Source: G965215055 sp965242685
GTDB taxonomy: Bacteria > Pseudomonadota > Gammaproteobacteria > UBA4575
Direction of reading: 5' to 3'
Assembly: GCA_965242685.1 (NCBI GenBank)
Contig: OZ251487.1
Span: forward strand, 1,302,001 to 1,366,000
DNA: 64,000 bases
Positions 9,241 through 18,532 of this stretch are shown here, in pieces; the stretch's first letter is position 1, and each line of letters starts with the position of its first letter. The translations under genes were made by a program, and so were the position numbers. A model generated the notes under the pieces. The model did not search any database. It had not been told where the DNA came from and saw nothing but the letters and a program-made list of their open reading frames with translations.

Positions 9241-10121
9241 ACACCATCAACATCGCACTGGTACAACAGCGGATGCAGGCAGACTATCGGGCCAATCTAG
9301 ACTACAGCCTTACTGAGATCGACACGGCCGCCAAAAACGGCGCCGACCTGGTGGTACTGTGCGAACTACATACCAGCCTGTATTTCTGCCAAGAGAAAGC
9401 GGCACGGCACTTCGACCTGGCACAAACCATCCCCGGCGCGCTGACGCGGTCACTGGGGCAGGCTGCCAGGGAAAACCACATCGTGGTCGTCGGCTGCATG
9501 TTCGAAAAACGCGGGCAAAACGTTTACCATGACTCGGCGGTGGTGCTGGACAAAGACGGCGACCTCGCCGGCGTATACAGAAAAATGCACATACCCGACG
9601 ATCCCGGCTACCATGAAAAGTATTACTTTTCACCGGGAGATTCCGGCTTCAATCCGATCCGCACCTCCATAGGCAGGTTGGGTGTGATGATATGCTGGGA
9701 TCAATGGTTCCCCGAGGCCGCCCGGCTGATGGCGCTGGCGGGGGCGCAAATTCTCATCTATCCCTCCGCAATCGGCTGGAACCCCGACGACGATGACGAC
9801 GAGCGACAACGTGAAGTACAAGCCTGGCTAACTATCCAGCAAAGTCACGCCATCGCCAATAATCTGCCTCTAGTCTGCGTAAATCGAGTTGGCCACGAGC
9901 CGTCGGCAAGCAGTAACGGCATCCATTTTTGGGGCCACTCCTTCGTATGCAATGCGGGAGGAAGAATCACCAGCCGGGCGTCCATGGAACACGCGCAAAC
10001 TCTGTATGCGACCATTGATTTATCTGAAACCGAGCGAATCAGACAGGTATGGCCCTACTTTCGAGACCGCCGCACGGACGCCTATCATAGCCTCACTAAA
10101 CGGTTCATAGAAAATGGTTAG
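9237..10121 (+). CDS. aguB: N-carbamoylputrescine amidase (nitrilase superfamily)
   Basis: Hydrolyses N-carbamoylputrescine to putrescine, CO2 and ammonia. From the ATG at 9237, overlapping the aguA stop, it has 294 residues. The catalytic Glu-Lys-Cys triad of carbon-nitrogen hydrolases is visible: E in VVLCELHTSLYFC, K in YRKMHIPDDPGYHEKYYF, C in GVMICWDQWFPEAARL. These flanking sequences match the carbamoylputrescine subgroup. The start at 9186 would lie within aguA and is not needed. Confidence 0.93.
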   Translation: MNTINIALVQQRMQADYRANLDYSLTEIDTAAKNGADLVVLCELHTSLYFCQEKAARHFDLAQTIPGALTRSLGQAARENHIVVVGCMFEKRGQNVYHDSAVVLDKDGDLAGVYRKMHIPDDPGYHEKYYFSPGDSGFNPIRTSIGRLGVMICWDQWFPEAARLMALAGAQILIYPSAIGWNPDDDDDERQREVQAWLTIQQSHAIANNLPLVCVNRVGHEPSASSNGIHFWGHSFVCNAGGRITSRASMEHAQTLYATIDLSETERIRQVWPYFRDRRTDAYHSLTKRFIENG

Positions 10122-10131
10122 ATTCTGATGA

Positions 10132-10356
10132 CTACCGCCTGTGAATAATAAAGTCCCTGATGTTTTTGATGCCGAGTACCAACAGCACAACCGCCAAGGC
10201 GGCAATGCACAAGAGTATCAACACCCCCAGGTTGCCCCGCCACGTGACACCGAGCAAATGCACCTGATCCGTTTCGGTAAACGCTGCATACTTCGGGATC
10301 AAACGCGACACGAACAACGCAAAAATGAGCAAAAATAGAATACCCTTGGCAAGCAC
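10132..10356 (-). CDS. Small inner membrane protein, possibly LapA-like
   Basis: An open frame downstream of ccmI. The start is uncertain: a GTG at 10356 has a good ribosome site (ACGAGGA) about 5 bases upstream and gives 74 residues. An ATG at 10452 would give 106 residues but overlaps the ccmI stop. Two hydrophobic segments are seen, at the N-terminus and about residues 35-57 (GVLILLCIAALAVVLLVLG), followed by a short basic tail (HRR). The layout recalls LapA/DUF1049 lipopolysaccharide assembly proteins, but the sequence match is weak. It converges on aguB with a 10-bp gap. Confidence 0.55.
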   Translation of the reverse strand: MLAKGILFLLIFALFVSRLIPKYAAFTETDQVHLLGVTWRGNLGVLILLCIAALAVVLLVLGIKNIRDFIIHRR

Positions 10357-10438
10357 TGCGATCCTCGTAGACAAATAAAGAAGGAAATTATATACGCAAA
10401 TAGGCAGAACAAGCGAAGGGTTGAGCCATTCTCCCGAA

Positions 10439-11680
10439 CTACTCCGCCACACTATTGATGGTGACGTCTACGGTCGTGGTGCCGTCGGTGAAAACCGGAT
10501 AGATGCTGCCATACAGGTCGCCGCTTTGCATGGCCGCCCGACCGGATTTTGAAATTCTGGCGATGACTTCAAGTTGCTCGACACTGGACAGGTTCATAGC
10601 GGGGATCATGGCAACCGTATCATCAAGGGTTACGGTAGCGGGTAAGTCCGAGGCAGTCATTCTCACCAGTGCCACGGGCATCTTCGGCCCGGGTCGTGCA
10701 CGCGCATAAATGAAAAGCGTGTCCGCAGCGCCAACCTGATCTTGCAATTCCTCCGCCAGGGATACGTTGACCGTTACGGCGGCAATGGCAGACTCGGCCC
10801 GCTGCCGGGTGGTCTCGTCTTCCGTCATAGATGCACCGGCAGTTTCGGTGCCGGCCTTTTCCCGGGCCTCTTCCAGATAGGCTTGCAGGGCGGATATAGC
10901 CTGCTGCTGATCCGGGGGTAGCCGTTGTATCAATTTCTCCCAATAGCCGGCCGCATCCGCGTAGTCTTCAAGCTGGAAGGCCGCCAAGCCTGCATACCAT
11001 AATCCCTTCTGATGATCGGGGTCTATTCGCAATGCCCTGGTAAACAGTTGCAGCGCAGTGGCATCAAACTTCTGCCCCATGGCAAATCCCCGTGCTTCCC
11101 CGTAGTCCACTAGCACATCTGCATCCGCTCCCTGCGTAATCTCCTTTGCCTTTGCATAGGCATCCGCCGCAACGTCAAACTTCTCTAGCATGAAGTAAGA
11201 CCTGCCCAACATCAGCCAACCATCCAGGTTTTTCGGGTCACGTTTCAATCTTTCCTCAAGCGTGGCAACCGCTTCTTCCATGGAAGGCATCTGGCCGGTT
11301 TGCCGAGCCTGGAATTCCGGCGACAATGAAGGCAACCCGTTGTCAAGTTTCAAGTAGGTGAATACGGCTACGACAGGGATTGCCAGCGCAATCATCGCCG
11401 GCAGTATCTTGTTGCTCTTTTTCAGCACCCGACTCTGTCGTCCGGCGACGTCATCGATCAACGTTCGTTGTAGGTCGCCCTTGGCGGCTTCATATTGTTC
11501 CTCGTCAATAAGGTCGTTATCTAAATCACGTTCAAGCTCGCCAAGTTTGTGATCGTAAAGCGCACGGCTGACTTTGCGGGGGTCTAGGTCCGGTCGTGGT
11601 TTTTCGGCCAATAGGGACGGCAAAATGATGATCAATGCAACCAGGATCAAAAGTGTGCAAACGATCCAGAAGCCAAACAT
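10439..11680 (-). CDS. ccmI: Cytochrome c maturation protein CcmI
   Basis: CcmI (CycH) holds apocytochrome c for the haem ligation complex. The 413-residue protein has two N-terminal TM segments (about residues 2-20 and 95-112) separated by a cytoplasmic loop with a leucine-rich helix. Periplasmic TPR repeats follow (about 145-270: LDGWLMLGRSYFMLEKFDVA and similar). The C-terminal domain ends in the family pattern of SGxAxxxSGDLYGSI. It starts one base after the ccmH stop and is the last recognised ccm gene. Confidence 0.92.
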   Translation of the reverse strand: MFGFWIVCTLLILVALIIILPSLLAEKPRPDLDPRKVSRALYDHKLGELERDLDNDLIDEEQYEAAKGDLQRTLIDDVAGRQSRVLKKSNKILPAMIALAIPVVAVFTYLKLDNGLPSLSPEFQARQTGQMPSMEEAVATLEERLKRDPKNLDGWLMLGRSYFMLEKFDVAADAYAKAKEITQGADADVLVDYGEARGFAMGQKFDATALQLFTRALRIDPDHQKGLWYAGLAAFQLEDYADAAGYWEKLIQRLPPDQQQAISALQAYLEEAREKAGTETAGASMTEDETTRQRAESAIAAVTVNVSLAEELQDQVGAADTLFIYARARPGPKMPVALVRMTASDLPATVTLDDTVAMIPAMNLSSVEQLEVIARISKSGRAAMQSGDLYGSIYPVFTDGTTTVDVTINSVAE

Positions 11681-11681
11681 G

Positions 11682-12140
11682 TCATTCTTTGGTCTGTTTT
11701 AGGATCGAACCGAGCTGCGCGCGTTCGTGTGTCGAAAGCCGTGCCCTTGCAGTTCGCCTTTGCCTGGCTACCACCACAATCAGAATGATCAATGCCGCTA
11801 TCAAGAAGATGAAAGGCCCAAACCACAGTAAATATGTCTTTGGTTTTACCAACGGCTTGTACAGTACGAAGTCGCCATAGCGATTTGCCATGAAGTGGAT
11901 GATGTCGGAGTCCGATGCACCTCGTGCCAACATGGCCCTGACTTCGGCGCGTAAGTCCTTTGCCAGGTCGGCGTCCGATTCGGCAATCGTCTGATTCTGG
12001 CAAACCAGGCAACGTAGTTCATTCAATATGGCGTGATAGCGTTCTTCATGTTCGATGACGACGGGTTTTGCCACCACCGCACAGGCAAGCAAGCCGCTCA
12101 TCAACAGCGCAAACACTGCGCGCGTATCAGGACGTCTCAT
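11682..12140 (-). CDS. ccmH: Cytochrome c maturation thiol reductase CcmH
   Basis: CcmH reduces or presents apocytochrome c thiols for haem attachment. The 152-residue protein has an N-terminal signal/TM, the LRCLVCQNQTIAESDADLA motif with its redox CxxC, and a C-terminal TM (about residues 100-122) followed by a basic tail. It overlaps ccmG by 14 bp. It is a short single-domain CcmH without fused TPRs, in keeping with a separate ccmI next door. Confidence 0.94.
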   Translation of the reverse strand: MRRPDTRAVFALLMSGLLACAVVAKPVVIEHEERYHAILNELRCLVCQNQTIAESDADLAKDLRAEVRAMLARGASDSDIIHFMANRYGDFVLYKPLVKPKTYLLWFGPFIFLIAALIILIVVVARQRRTARARLSTHERAQLGSILKQTKE

Positions 12141-12657
12141 TTTTTAATTGTCGTATCATCGGCAAAACCTTGCTTTCCAGGGCTTCACGAGTAAGCGGGC
12201 CGATGTGTTTATAACGAACGATGCCCTTGTCATCAATCAAAAAGGTTTCCGGCACGCCGTACACGCCCCACTCAATCCCGACGCGCCCTGTTTCATCGAA
12301 CGCATTTGCCAAATACGGATTACCGTAGTTTGTCAGATATCGCGTTGCCTCACTTTCAGTGTCCTTGTAATTCAGCCCATAGATGGGCACCACGTTACTA
12401 CGCACCAGGTCAAGCAATAACGGATGCTCCTGAAGGCACGCACGACACCACGATGCCCAAACGTTCAGCAACGAAACTTTTCCAAGTAGTTCCCGGTCGG
12501 TAAAAACCTCGGCTTCACCAAGCCGCGGTAGGGAAAAACTCGGCACGGGGGCGTCGATCAGCGGAGACGGTACAATGGAAGGATCTCGGTTCAATCCAAC
12601 CAGTAAAAACCCCGCCAATACAAGAAAAAACGCAATCGGCACAAGGTATTTGGTCAT
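12127..12657 (-). CDS. ccmG: Thiol:disulfide interchange protein CcmG/DsbE
   Basis: A membrane-anchored periplasmic thioredoxin-fold protein of cytochrome c maturation. The 176-residue protein has an N-terminal anchor (about residues 5-23), the active site WASWCRACLQEHP, and the cis-proline region in GVYGVPETFLID. It also has the YGLNYKD segment that replaces part of the groove in CcmG proteins. Its end overlaps the ccmH start; 27 bp separate it from ccmF. Confidence 0.94.
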   Translation of the reverse strand: MTKYLVPIAFFLVLAGFLLVGLNRDPSIVPSPLIDAPVPSFSLPRLGEAEVFTDRELLGKVSLLNVWASWCRACLQEHPLLLDLVRSNVVPIYGLNYKDTESEATRYLTNYGNPYLANAFDETGRVGIEWGVYGVPETFLIDDKGIVRYKHIGPLTREALESKVLPMIRQLKNETS

Positions 12658-12684
12658 GTCAGTCCCTCAACGAATACCGGCCTG

Positions 12685-14652
12685 TTACGTCGCAGCGTCA
12701 AAGACCCTGGTCTCCCGTTTCAGTGTCAAGCGATAACGACGATCAAGTGCCGCCAATAAACCGCCCAGCGCCATCAAGGCGGCACCCGCCCATATCCACT
12801 GTACAAACGGTCTGTAGTAAAGACGCACCCCCCAAGTGCGCTCATCGATCTGCTCACCCAGTGCAACGTATACGTCACGCAAAAATCCGGTATCAATGCC
12901 CGCTTCCGTCATCGGATTTTTCTGTACGAGGTAGGTGCGCTTTTCCGGTAACAATTCCGCAATCATTACATCATCCTTGTATACTCTTATCAGTGCCTGT
13001 TTTGATGAGTAGTTCGGCCCGCGAACGTCGCTAACGTTATCGAACTCAAAAACGTATCCCGACATTACAACTTTCTGACCGGTTTGCATCGGTAATTCCT
13101 TTTCTTGCTGAAAGGCGCTTACAAAGGTCACGCCGAAAACAAAAATCCCTATGCCGAGATGCGCGACTGACATGCCATAGGTTGCGCGCGGAATCTTCTT
13201 GAGACGCTGAAGGGCATGGTCGCCGCTACGAAATGCCTTGCCAAACAAATAGTAAACCGCCGAGGCAATTGACCAACCCCCAAGGGTAATGCCAACGGCA
13301 ACCAGTATCGATGTCTTACCCGCTACCATCAACGGGAGTGTAGCACCGACAATCAGACCGATTACGAGTATCTTGGCCAATTTTCCGACTACTTTAGATA
13401 TTTTTGTTTTTTTCCAGTTCATGAAAGGGCCTATGCCGGCCATGAGTACAAGAGGCAGCATTAACGGCACGAACACGGCATTGAAGTAGGGAGGCCCCAC
13501 TGAAATTTTTCCGGCGTTCAGGACATCCAGAAATAATGGATACAGGGTGCCGACAAGGATGGTTACCATTGCAACAACCAACAAAACGTTGTTAAGCAAT
13601 AACGCCGTTTCACGAGAAAATAGATCAAATTGACCGACAGATTGTATATGCGGCGCTCGTAACGCATAGAGCAATAATGAAAAGCCGACCACGATGGCCA
13701 AAAATATCAGGATATAGATGCCGCGTGCGGGGTCCGTGGCAAAGGCGTGTACAGAAACGAGCACGCCGGAACGTACCAGAAAGGTACCGAGCAGACTCAA
13801 CGAGAAAACAAGAATCGACAGCAATACCGTCCAGTTTTTGAAGCTTGATCTCTTCTCCGTCACGGCAAGTGAATGAATAAGCGCGGTACCGACCAGCCAG
13901 GGCATGAAGGAGGCATTTTCCACGGGGTCCCAAAACCACCACCCTCCCCAACCCAGTTCGTGGTACGCCCACCAGCTTCCCAACGTAATCCCAATGGTCA
14001 GAAATACCCACGCAAAGGTCGTCCACGGTCGCAGCCATCGTACCCAGGCGGAATCAAGCCGGCCTGCAAGCAGTGCCGCAACGGCAATGGCAAAGGCAAC
14101 CGAAAAGCCTACATAGCCCATGTACAACATGGGCGGATGAATGACAAGCCCCGGGTCCTGCAGCAGCGGGTTAAGATCTTTCCCTTCAAACGGGGACGGG
14201 AACAAACGTTCAAACGGGTTCGAGGTAAGCAGCAGGAAAAGAATAAAACCGACGCTTACAAACCCCATTACGCCTACTATGCGTGCAATCACGTCATTGG
14301 GAAAACCGCGACTGAATACGGTTACGGCAAAAGTCCAGGCACCAAGCATCAATACCCACAACAGCAAAGAACCTTCATGCGCCCCCCATACCGCCGATAT
14401 CCTGTAATACAGAGGTAAAGCGGTATTGGAATTATTGGCGACGTATAAAACTGAAAAATCATTGTTGACAAAACTGTACGTCAGGCAGACGTAGGAAATA
14501 ACAAGGAATAAAAAATGGCCGCGCGCCGCCGGTTTGGCAACGGCCATCCACTGATCGATATGCGCGTGTGCACCGAGTAACGGTACGATAGTCTGAACCA
14601 GTGCCAGGCACAGCGCGATAACCAGAGCGAAATGACCGATCTCCGGAACCAT
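12685..14652 (-). CDS. ccmF: Haem lyase subunit CcmF
   Basis: CcmF attaches haem to apocytochrome c at the periplasmic face. The 655-residue protein has about 15 TM segments and the tryptophan-rich haem-handling motif GWGGWWFWDPVENASFMPW near residues 230-250. Conserved periplasmic histidines flank it. Length and order match full CcmF. It lies 6 bp downstream of ccmE. Confidence 0.95.
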   Translation of the reverse strand: MVPEIGHFALVIALCLALVQTIVPLLGAHAHIDQWMAVAKPAARGHFLFLVISYVCLTYSFVNNDFSVLYVANNSNTALPLYYRISAVWGAHEGSLLLWVLMLGAWTFAVTVFSRGFPNDVIARIVGVMGFVSVGFILFLLLTSNPFERLFPSPFEGKDLNPLLQDPGLVIHPPMLYMGYVGFSVAFAIAVAALLAGRLDSAWVRWLRPWTTFAWVFLTIGITLGSWWAYHELGWGGWWFWDPVENASFMPWLVGTALIHSLAVTEKRSSFKNWTVLLSILVFSLSLLGTFLVRSGVLVSVHAFATDPARGIYILIFLAIVVGFSLLLYALRAPHIQSVGQFDLFSRETALLLNNVLLVVAMVTILVGTLYPLFLDVLNAGKISVGPPYFNAVFVPLMLPLVLMAGIGPFMNWKKTKISKVVGKLAKILVIGLIVGATLPLMVAGKTSILVAVGITLGGWSIASAVYYLFGKAFRSGDHALQRLKKIPRATYGMSVAHLGIGIFVFGVTFVSAFQQEKELPMQTGQKVVMSGYVFEFDNVSDVRGPNYSSKQALIRVYKDDVMIAELLPEKRTYLVQKNPMTEAGIDTGFLRDVYVALGEQIDERTWGVRLYYRPFVQWIWAGAALMALGGLLAALDRRYRLTLKRETRVFDAAT

Positions 14653-14658
14653 GACGAA

Positions 14659-15120
14659 TCAGTGGGATTCCCGCAGGGTATCCTGCGAGTGGGAAAGGCC
14701 CGATTTCTGCAAGGCCTCGGCTACTTCCGGAGGCATATAGTTTTCATCGTGCTTGGCCAACACCTCGCGGGCGATAAAAACACCCTGCGCATCTATCCCG
14801 CCCTGTGCAACGATGCCCTGACCTTCACGAAACAAATCCGGCAACAAGCCGGTATAATGGACGGTTACGGTTGCACGGGTATCGGTAAGGTCGAATTCAA
14901 CAGTCAAACCATCCTCTTTTTTTATCACACTGCCCTTGACGACCAGTCCACCAATGCTGAATGTACCGTCTTTGGGTACCTCTCCCATAGCAACTTCGGA
15001 GGGGGTATGGAAAAGCATTATATTCTGTCTCATCGCATATAGAATCAGTGCCGTGGCACAACCAAAGCCAAGCAGAATTATCACCGCAAAAATCAGGCGC
15101 TGTTTCCGTTTTGCACGCAT
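14659..15120 (-). CDS. ccmE: Haem chaperone CcmE
   Basis: A periplasmic haem chaperone with one N-terminal TM anchor (about residues 8-28) and an OB-fold domain. The haem-binding histidine lies in VLAKHDENYMPPEV near residue 127, which also has the conserved tyrosine. At 153 residues it has the usual length. It starts 8 bp after the ccmD stop and is followed by ccmF. Confidence 0.95.
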   Translation of the reverse strand: MRAKRKQRLIFAVIILLGFGCATALILYAMRQNIMLFHTPSEVAMGEVPKDGTFSIGGLVVKGSVIKKEDGLTVEFDLTDTRATVTVHYTGLLPDLFREGQGIVAQGGIDAQGVFIAREVLAKHDENYMPPEVAEALQKSGLSHSQDTLRESH

Positions 15121-15128
15121 AGACGAGC

Positions 15129-15278
15129 TTATTCTTTAGCTTCCTCTGCAATTTCCCTTATCAATTTTTTCTTGCGGCGGCTCGCGATGAGCGGGCCGAT
15201 TACCAGTGCCAGCATCGTAATGCCATACGCACCCCAGACGTAAACGGCTTTACCCCCCATATAGAAAAATTCCTGCAT
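15129..15278 (-). CDS. ccmD: Haem exporter protein CcmD
   Basis: A 49-residue open frame between ccmC and ccmE. It begins MQEFFYMGGKAVYVWGAYG, has one TM segment (about residues 13-33) and a strongly charged C-terminal tail rich in Lys/Arg then Glu. This matches CcmD, which stabilises the CcmABC-CcmE haem release complex. The FFxMGGxxxYVWxxY start is the family signature. Gaps to both neighbours are 8 bp. Confidence 0.93.
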   Translation of the reverse strand: MQEFFYMGGKAVYVWGAYGITMLALVIGPLIASRRKKKLIREIAEEAKE

Positions 15279-15286
15279 GGTCAAAC

Positions 15287-16018
15287 TCACCCGACCATTT
15301 TTCTGACCCAGTTCGTTGAACGCTCACGCGACAATATCTCGTTACGCATCCGTATAAACAACAACCAGACGAAATAGGCCTTGAATGCAGCAACCATAAT
15401 CATTAGCGGCACCAGCATACTGGGGTGCATGGATGGCGTTGCGGAGACCAGCGTCATATTGGGCTGGTGCAAGGAATTCCACCACACCACCGAATAATGA
15501 ATGACGGGCAGGTTGATCACACCGATGATCGCCAACACGCTTGCTGCGTTTGATGCGGTACGAACGTCTTCGATTGCCGAGTAAACGGCAATCACTCCCA
15601 AATATAAAAATAACAAGATAAGTTCAGACGTAAGGCGCGCATCCCACTTCCAGTACGTGCCCCACGTGGGCTTGCCCCACAACATGCCCGTGACGAGCGC
15701 CAATGTAGTAAAGACCGCGCCGATACGCGCGCACTCCGAGACCATGATCCCCGCTATTTTCACCCTCCAGACCATCGTGATAAACCCCGCAATCGCCATC
15801 ACTGCATAAACCAACATGGACAACCAGGCAGCCGGTACATGGATAAAGATAATCCTGTAGGATTCGCCTTGCTGATAATCGGGAGGTGCAACGACCAATC
15901 CCCAGTATAGCCCCACGCCCATCAGTACAATCGTAATTCCACCCAGCCACGGAAGCCAGTTACCTATCCACTCATAACAATGCCTGGGAGAAGAAAGTTT
16001 GTGCAGATATGACCGCAT
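15287..16018 (-). CDS. ccmC: Haem exporter permease CcmC
   Basis: CcmC loads haem onto CcmE. The 243-residue protein has six TM segments and the tryptophan-rich motif GTYWKWDARLTSELILLFLY near residue 120. Haem-ligand histidines are present in FIHVPAAWLSM and in NLPVIHYSVVWWNSLHQ. It sits 2 bp after ccmB in the conserved ccmABCD order. Confidence 0.95.
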   Translation of the reverse strand: MRSYLHKLSSPRHCYEWIGNWLPWLGGITIVLMGVGLYWGLVVAPPDYQQGESYRIIFIHVPAAWLSMLVYAVMAIAGFITMVWRVKIAGIMVSECARIGAVFTTLALVTGMLWGKPTWGTYWKWDARLTSELILLFLYLGVIAVYSAIEDVRTASNAASVLAIIGVINLPVIHYSVVWWNSLHQPNMTLVSATPSMHPSMLVPLMIMVAAFKAYFVWLLFIRMRNEILSRERSTNWVRKMVG

Positions 16019-16020
16019 GG

Positions 16021-16689
16021 TTAGCTGACACTGATTTTCAAGAAGGCGTAGATTGCCATGGGAGCCAGCACCAACGCCAATATCAATCCCGCCGCAAGAA
16101 TCGCCAATTGCCCTGAATAGACCGAACCGTTGATTGCCGCACTCACGGCACTGGTAGCAAATATCAGAACCGGAATATAAAATGGCAGCACGAGTAACCC
16201 CAATAATACGCCTCCCCCTTGCAGTCCCGCGGTCAAGGCGGCTCCGGCGGCACCGATTAGACTGAGTATCGGCGTGCCCAGCAACACTGTAATTACCAGT
16301 GCAGGAACCGCTTGAAAGGGTATATGCAGAAGCAAGGCCATCACCGGAATAATGATCAACATCGGTAACCCGGTAATCAACCAGTGTGCCGTAACCTTAC
16401 CCAGTACTAGCACAGCAGGTGAATACCGACTAAAAAAAAGTTGTTCGATGCTTCCGTCATCAAAATCCTGGCGAAAGACGTTTTCCATGGAAATCAATCC
16501 GGCCAGTAAGGCGGCCACCCATACCACGCCGGGTGCCAGCTTGCTCAGAAAATCGGTATCCGGACTTACCCCTAATGGAAACAATGTCACAATGACCATG
16601 TAGAACAGAAACGGATTCATAAGGCTCGCACGCCGACGGAAGGCGATGAGCAGGTCACGCCGAATAACGGCTGTCAATGCCCTGAACAT
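16021..16689 (-). CDS. ccmB: Haem exporter permease CcmB
   Basis: Membrane subunit of the CcmAB ABC transporter that drives release of holo-CcmE. The 222-residue protein has six TM segments and the N-terminal family motif IRRDLLIAFRRRASLMNPFLF. The FDDGSIEQLFFS segment between TM2 and TM3 is also typical. Spacing to ccmA and ccmC is 2 bp each. Confidence 0.95.
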   Translation of the reverse strand: MFRALTAVIRRDLLIAFRRRASLMNPFLFYMVIVTLFPLGVSPDTDFLSKLAPGVVWVAALLAGLISMENVFRQDFDDGSIEQLFFSRYSPAVLVLGKVTAHWLITGLPMLIIIPVMALLLHIPFQAVPALVITVLLGTPILSLIGAAGAALTAGLQGGGVLLGLLVLPFYIPVLIFATSAVSAAINGSVYSGQLAILAAGLILALVLAPMAIYAFLKISVS

Positions 16690-16691
16690 GG

Positions 16692-17339
16692 CTACGCGAT
16701 GTTTATGCGCTTGACGTTATGGGGGGGAATCTTCAATTGGCGATGCGTAGTTAAAACAAGTATACCGTTTTGATCCAGATGTTTTTGCAAGAGTTCCTTG
16801 ATTTTTATTATAAAACCTTCATCCAGTGCAGTAAGCGGCTCATCCAGGACCCAGATCAGCCGTTTTTCCAGCTGCAACCGTGCGAATGCAATGCGACGCT
16901 TCTGACCAGCAGAAAGTTTGCGCGTCAACAGGTTTCTTTGCTTGAACAAACCCACCGCGCGAACCGTTTCCCGAATTTCAGATTCCCCTCCGCTCGCACC
17001 ATTCAATCCTGTACCCATCAAACGTTGTGAAAAAGCAAGATTTTCTGATGCGGTCAAGTCAGGCTTAACCCCCGAACGATGACCTATATAAGATATCTGT
17101 TGCCGATAGTCTTCATGCTTGCCAAGCAACTTCCCACACCAAGTAACGCTGCCCACCACAGGCTGGTGAAAACCACATAAAATCCGCAGCAAACTCGTCT
17201 TGCCGCTACCGTTACTGCCTTCAACTATCAATGCTTCACCCGGCCCAAGGGTGAAATTCAAACCTGAAAAGAGCTCTCTCCCTCCTCTTACACACGCAAG
17301 GTCACGTGCTTCAAGTACGCCTGCCTCTCGTCCGCTCAT
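16692..17339 (-). CDS. ccmA: Haem exporter ATP-binding protein CcmA
   Basis: ATPase subunit of CcmAB. The 215-residue protein has Walker A EGSNGSGKTS, a CcmA-specific YIGHRSGVKPDLTASENLAF block, signature LSAGQKRRIAFARL (SAGQ in place of SGGQ is normal in CcmA), Walker B LIWVLDEP and a switch histidine in LTTHR. It is the first gene of the ccm operon. Its promoter should lie in the 146 bp before it (17340-17485), where no clear sigma70 site stands out. Confidence 0.94.
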   Translation of the reverse strand: MSGREAGVLEARDLACVRGGRELFSGLNFTLGPGEALIVEGSNGSGKTSLLRILCGFHQPVVGSVTWCGKLLGKHEDYRQQISYIGHRSGVKPDLTASENLAFSQRLMGTGLNGASGGESEIRETVRAVGLFKQRNLLTRKLSAGQKRRIAFARLQLEKRLIWVLDEPLTALDEGFIIKIKELLQKHLDQNGILVLTTHRQLKIPPHNVKRINIA

Positions 17340-17485
17340 GGCATTCGACGGCCAAACACAAAATGAGCCACCTCATCGAAGTGATAGTAACATGCAGGGT
17401 TATACATCCAAACTTGCGGGCTTTCGGTCAAAACAAACAAGCCTGAGATCCGCTTTACAAAAGCTGGACAACACCTGAATCCGGG

Positions 17486-18532
17486 TCAGGTACTTTCATC
17501 CACGTCCAGGATGAAGTCTTCCGGGCCTTTAATCAATGCGTCACGAATGATCGTTGGCATAACAAAGGCCCACCCTTGAAGTCTCGGTGCCACTTTTCGT
17601 ACAAGTTGCTCGGCTGCTTCGGCATCTTTCTGCAGGACCGACTGCCCTACATCATTTGTGTCGAATTCAATGCTGAACGTTGAATAGGTATCTTCCAGAA
17701 CCGAAAAAGAACGTGCGGTAAACGTTATGCCATCATAGGTCATAAAGGTTGCGACCACAGGATCCACTATGTCTGCACTCAGTCTCTCCAGAGCCACAAC
17801 GTCTCTAAGCTGTAGTGATGACAGCGCGTTGGCCACTTGGTAAAGCTCCGATTCAGATATTCTTTTCCCTTCAGGCACGGAGCTTGAAAGCATGAATTCA
17901 TATCCCTCTCCGCCTGTATTTTCAATTAGGACGTCGCGGGTGCCCGTGCGTTGAATTTTTATGCTTTTTATACGCTGCGGTGGGATATCCAGGATATCCT
18001 TGCGCAACCACCGGGTCACGTCCCGCTTGAAATCTAAGTCTTTATTGATCAGCCAGCTTTGCTGCTCGCCCGCACGTCGAACATACTGCGTATTTTTCCT
18101 GGTAGCGTCCTTCTCCCCGGCGATGATGCGGACCGGTTTATCCAATCCCTGCACTGAAAACTGTGCGCCGCGAGCATTTGTATCACTGACGTCTGCAACG
18201 CCCAATCTGGTGTAATTGTCAGGATTTGAGGTCTTTACCTCGATCAATCTGGCTTCGGAAAGGTCATTAAAAATGGTACGCACAACGTCAATGTCTGCTT
18301 CATAGCCGTCACGATTTTTTACAATCCAGTTGTTTTCGGCCCTGCTAACGGCAGTCAACAAAACGTTACCCGCCGTGTGTACCGTAAACCCGGTTACGTC
18401 ATTAAGCCTTGCAGACAAACCGGGGATCAGATAATCGTTCGTCTTTTCTCGCTGTGGATTGAAACCCAGATAATAAGCCACTGCTCCGATGACTGCTGCA
18501 ACGACTAAAACGAACAGTGATTTTGGTTTCAT
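17486..18532 (-). CDS. DUF4340 domain protein
   Basis: A 348-residue protein with an N-terminal TM/signal anchor (about residues 5-22) and a repetitive extracytoplasmic part of DUF4340 type. One such feature is NxYTRLGVAD, where each repeat ends in a conserved Y/LGL-like turn. It overlaps the GldG-like gene by 4 bp. Members of this family sit with GldA/F/G-like ABC transporters in many non-gliding bacteria; the substrate is unknown. It is the last gene of the four-gene operon. Confidence 0.8.
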   Translation of the reverse strand: MKPKSLFVLVVAAVIGAVAYYLGFNPQREKTNDYLIPGLSARLNDVTGFTVHTAGNVLLTAVSRAENNWIVKNRDGYEADIDVVRTIFNDLSEARLIEVKTSNPDNYTRLGVADVSDTNARGAQFSVQGLDKPVRIIAGEKDATRKNTQYVRRAGEQQSWLINKDLDFKRDVTRWLRKDILDIPPQRIKSIKIQRTGTRDVLIENTGGEGYEFMLSSSVPEGKRISESELYQVANALSSLQLRDVVALERLSADIVDPVVATFMTYDGITFTARSFSVLEDTYSTFSIEFDTNDVGQSVLQKDAEAAEQLVRKVAPRLQGWAFVMPTIIRDALIKGPEDFILDVDEST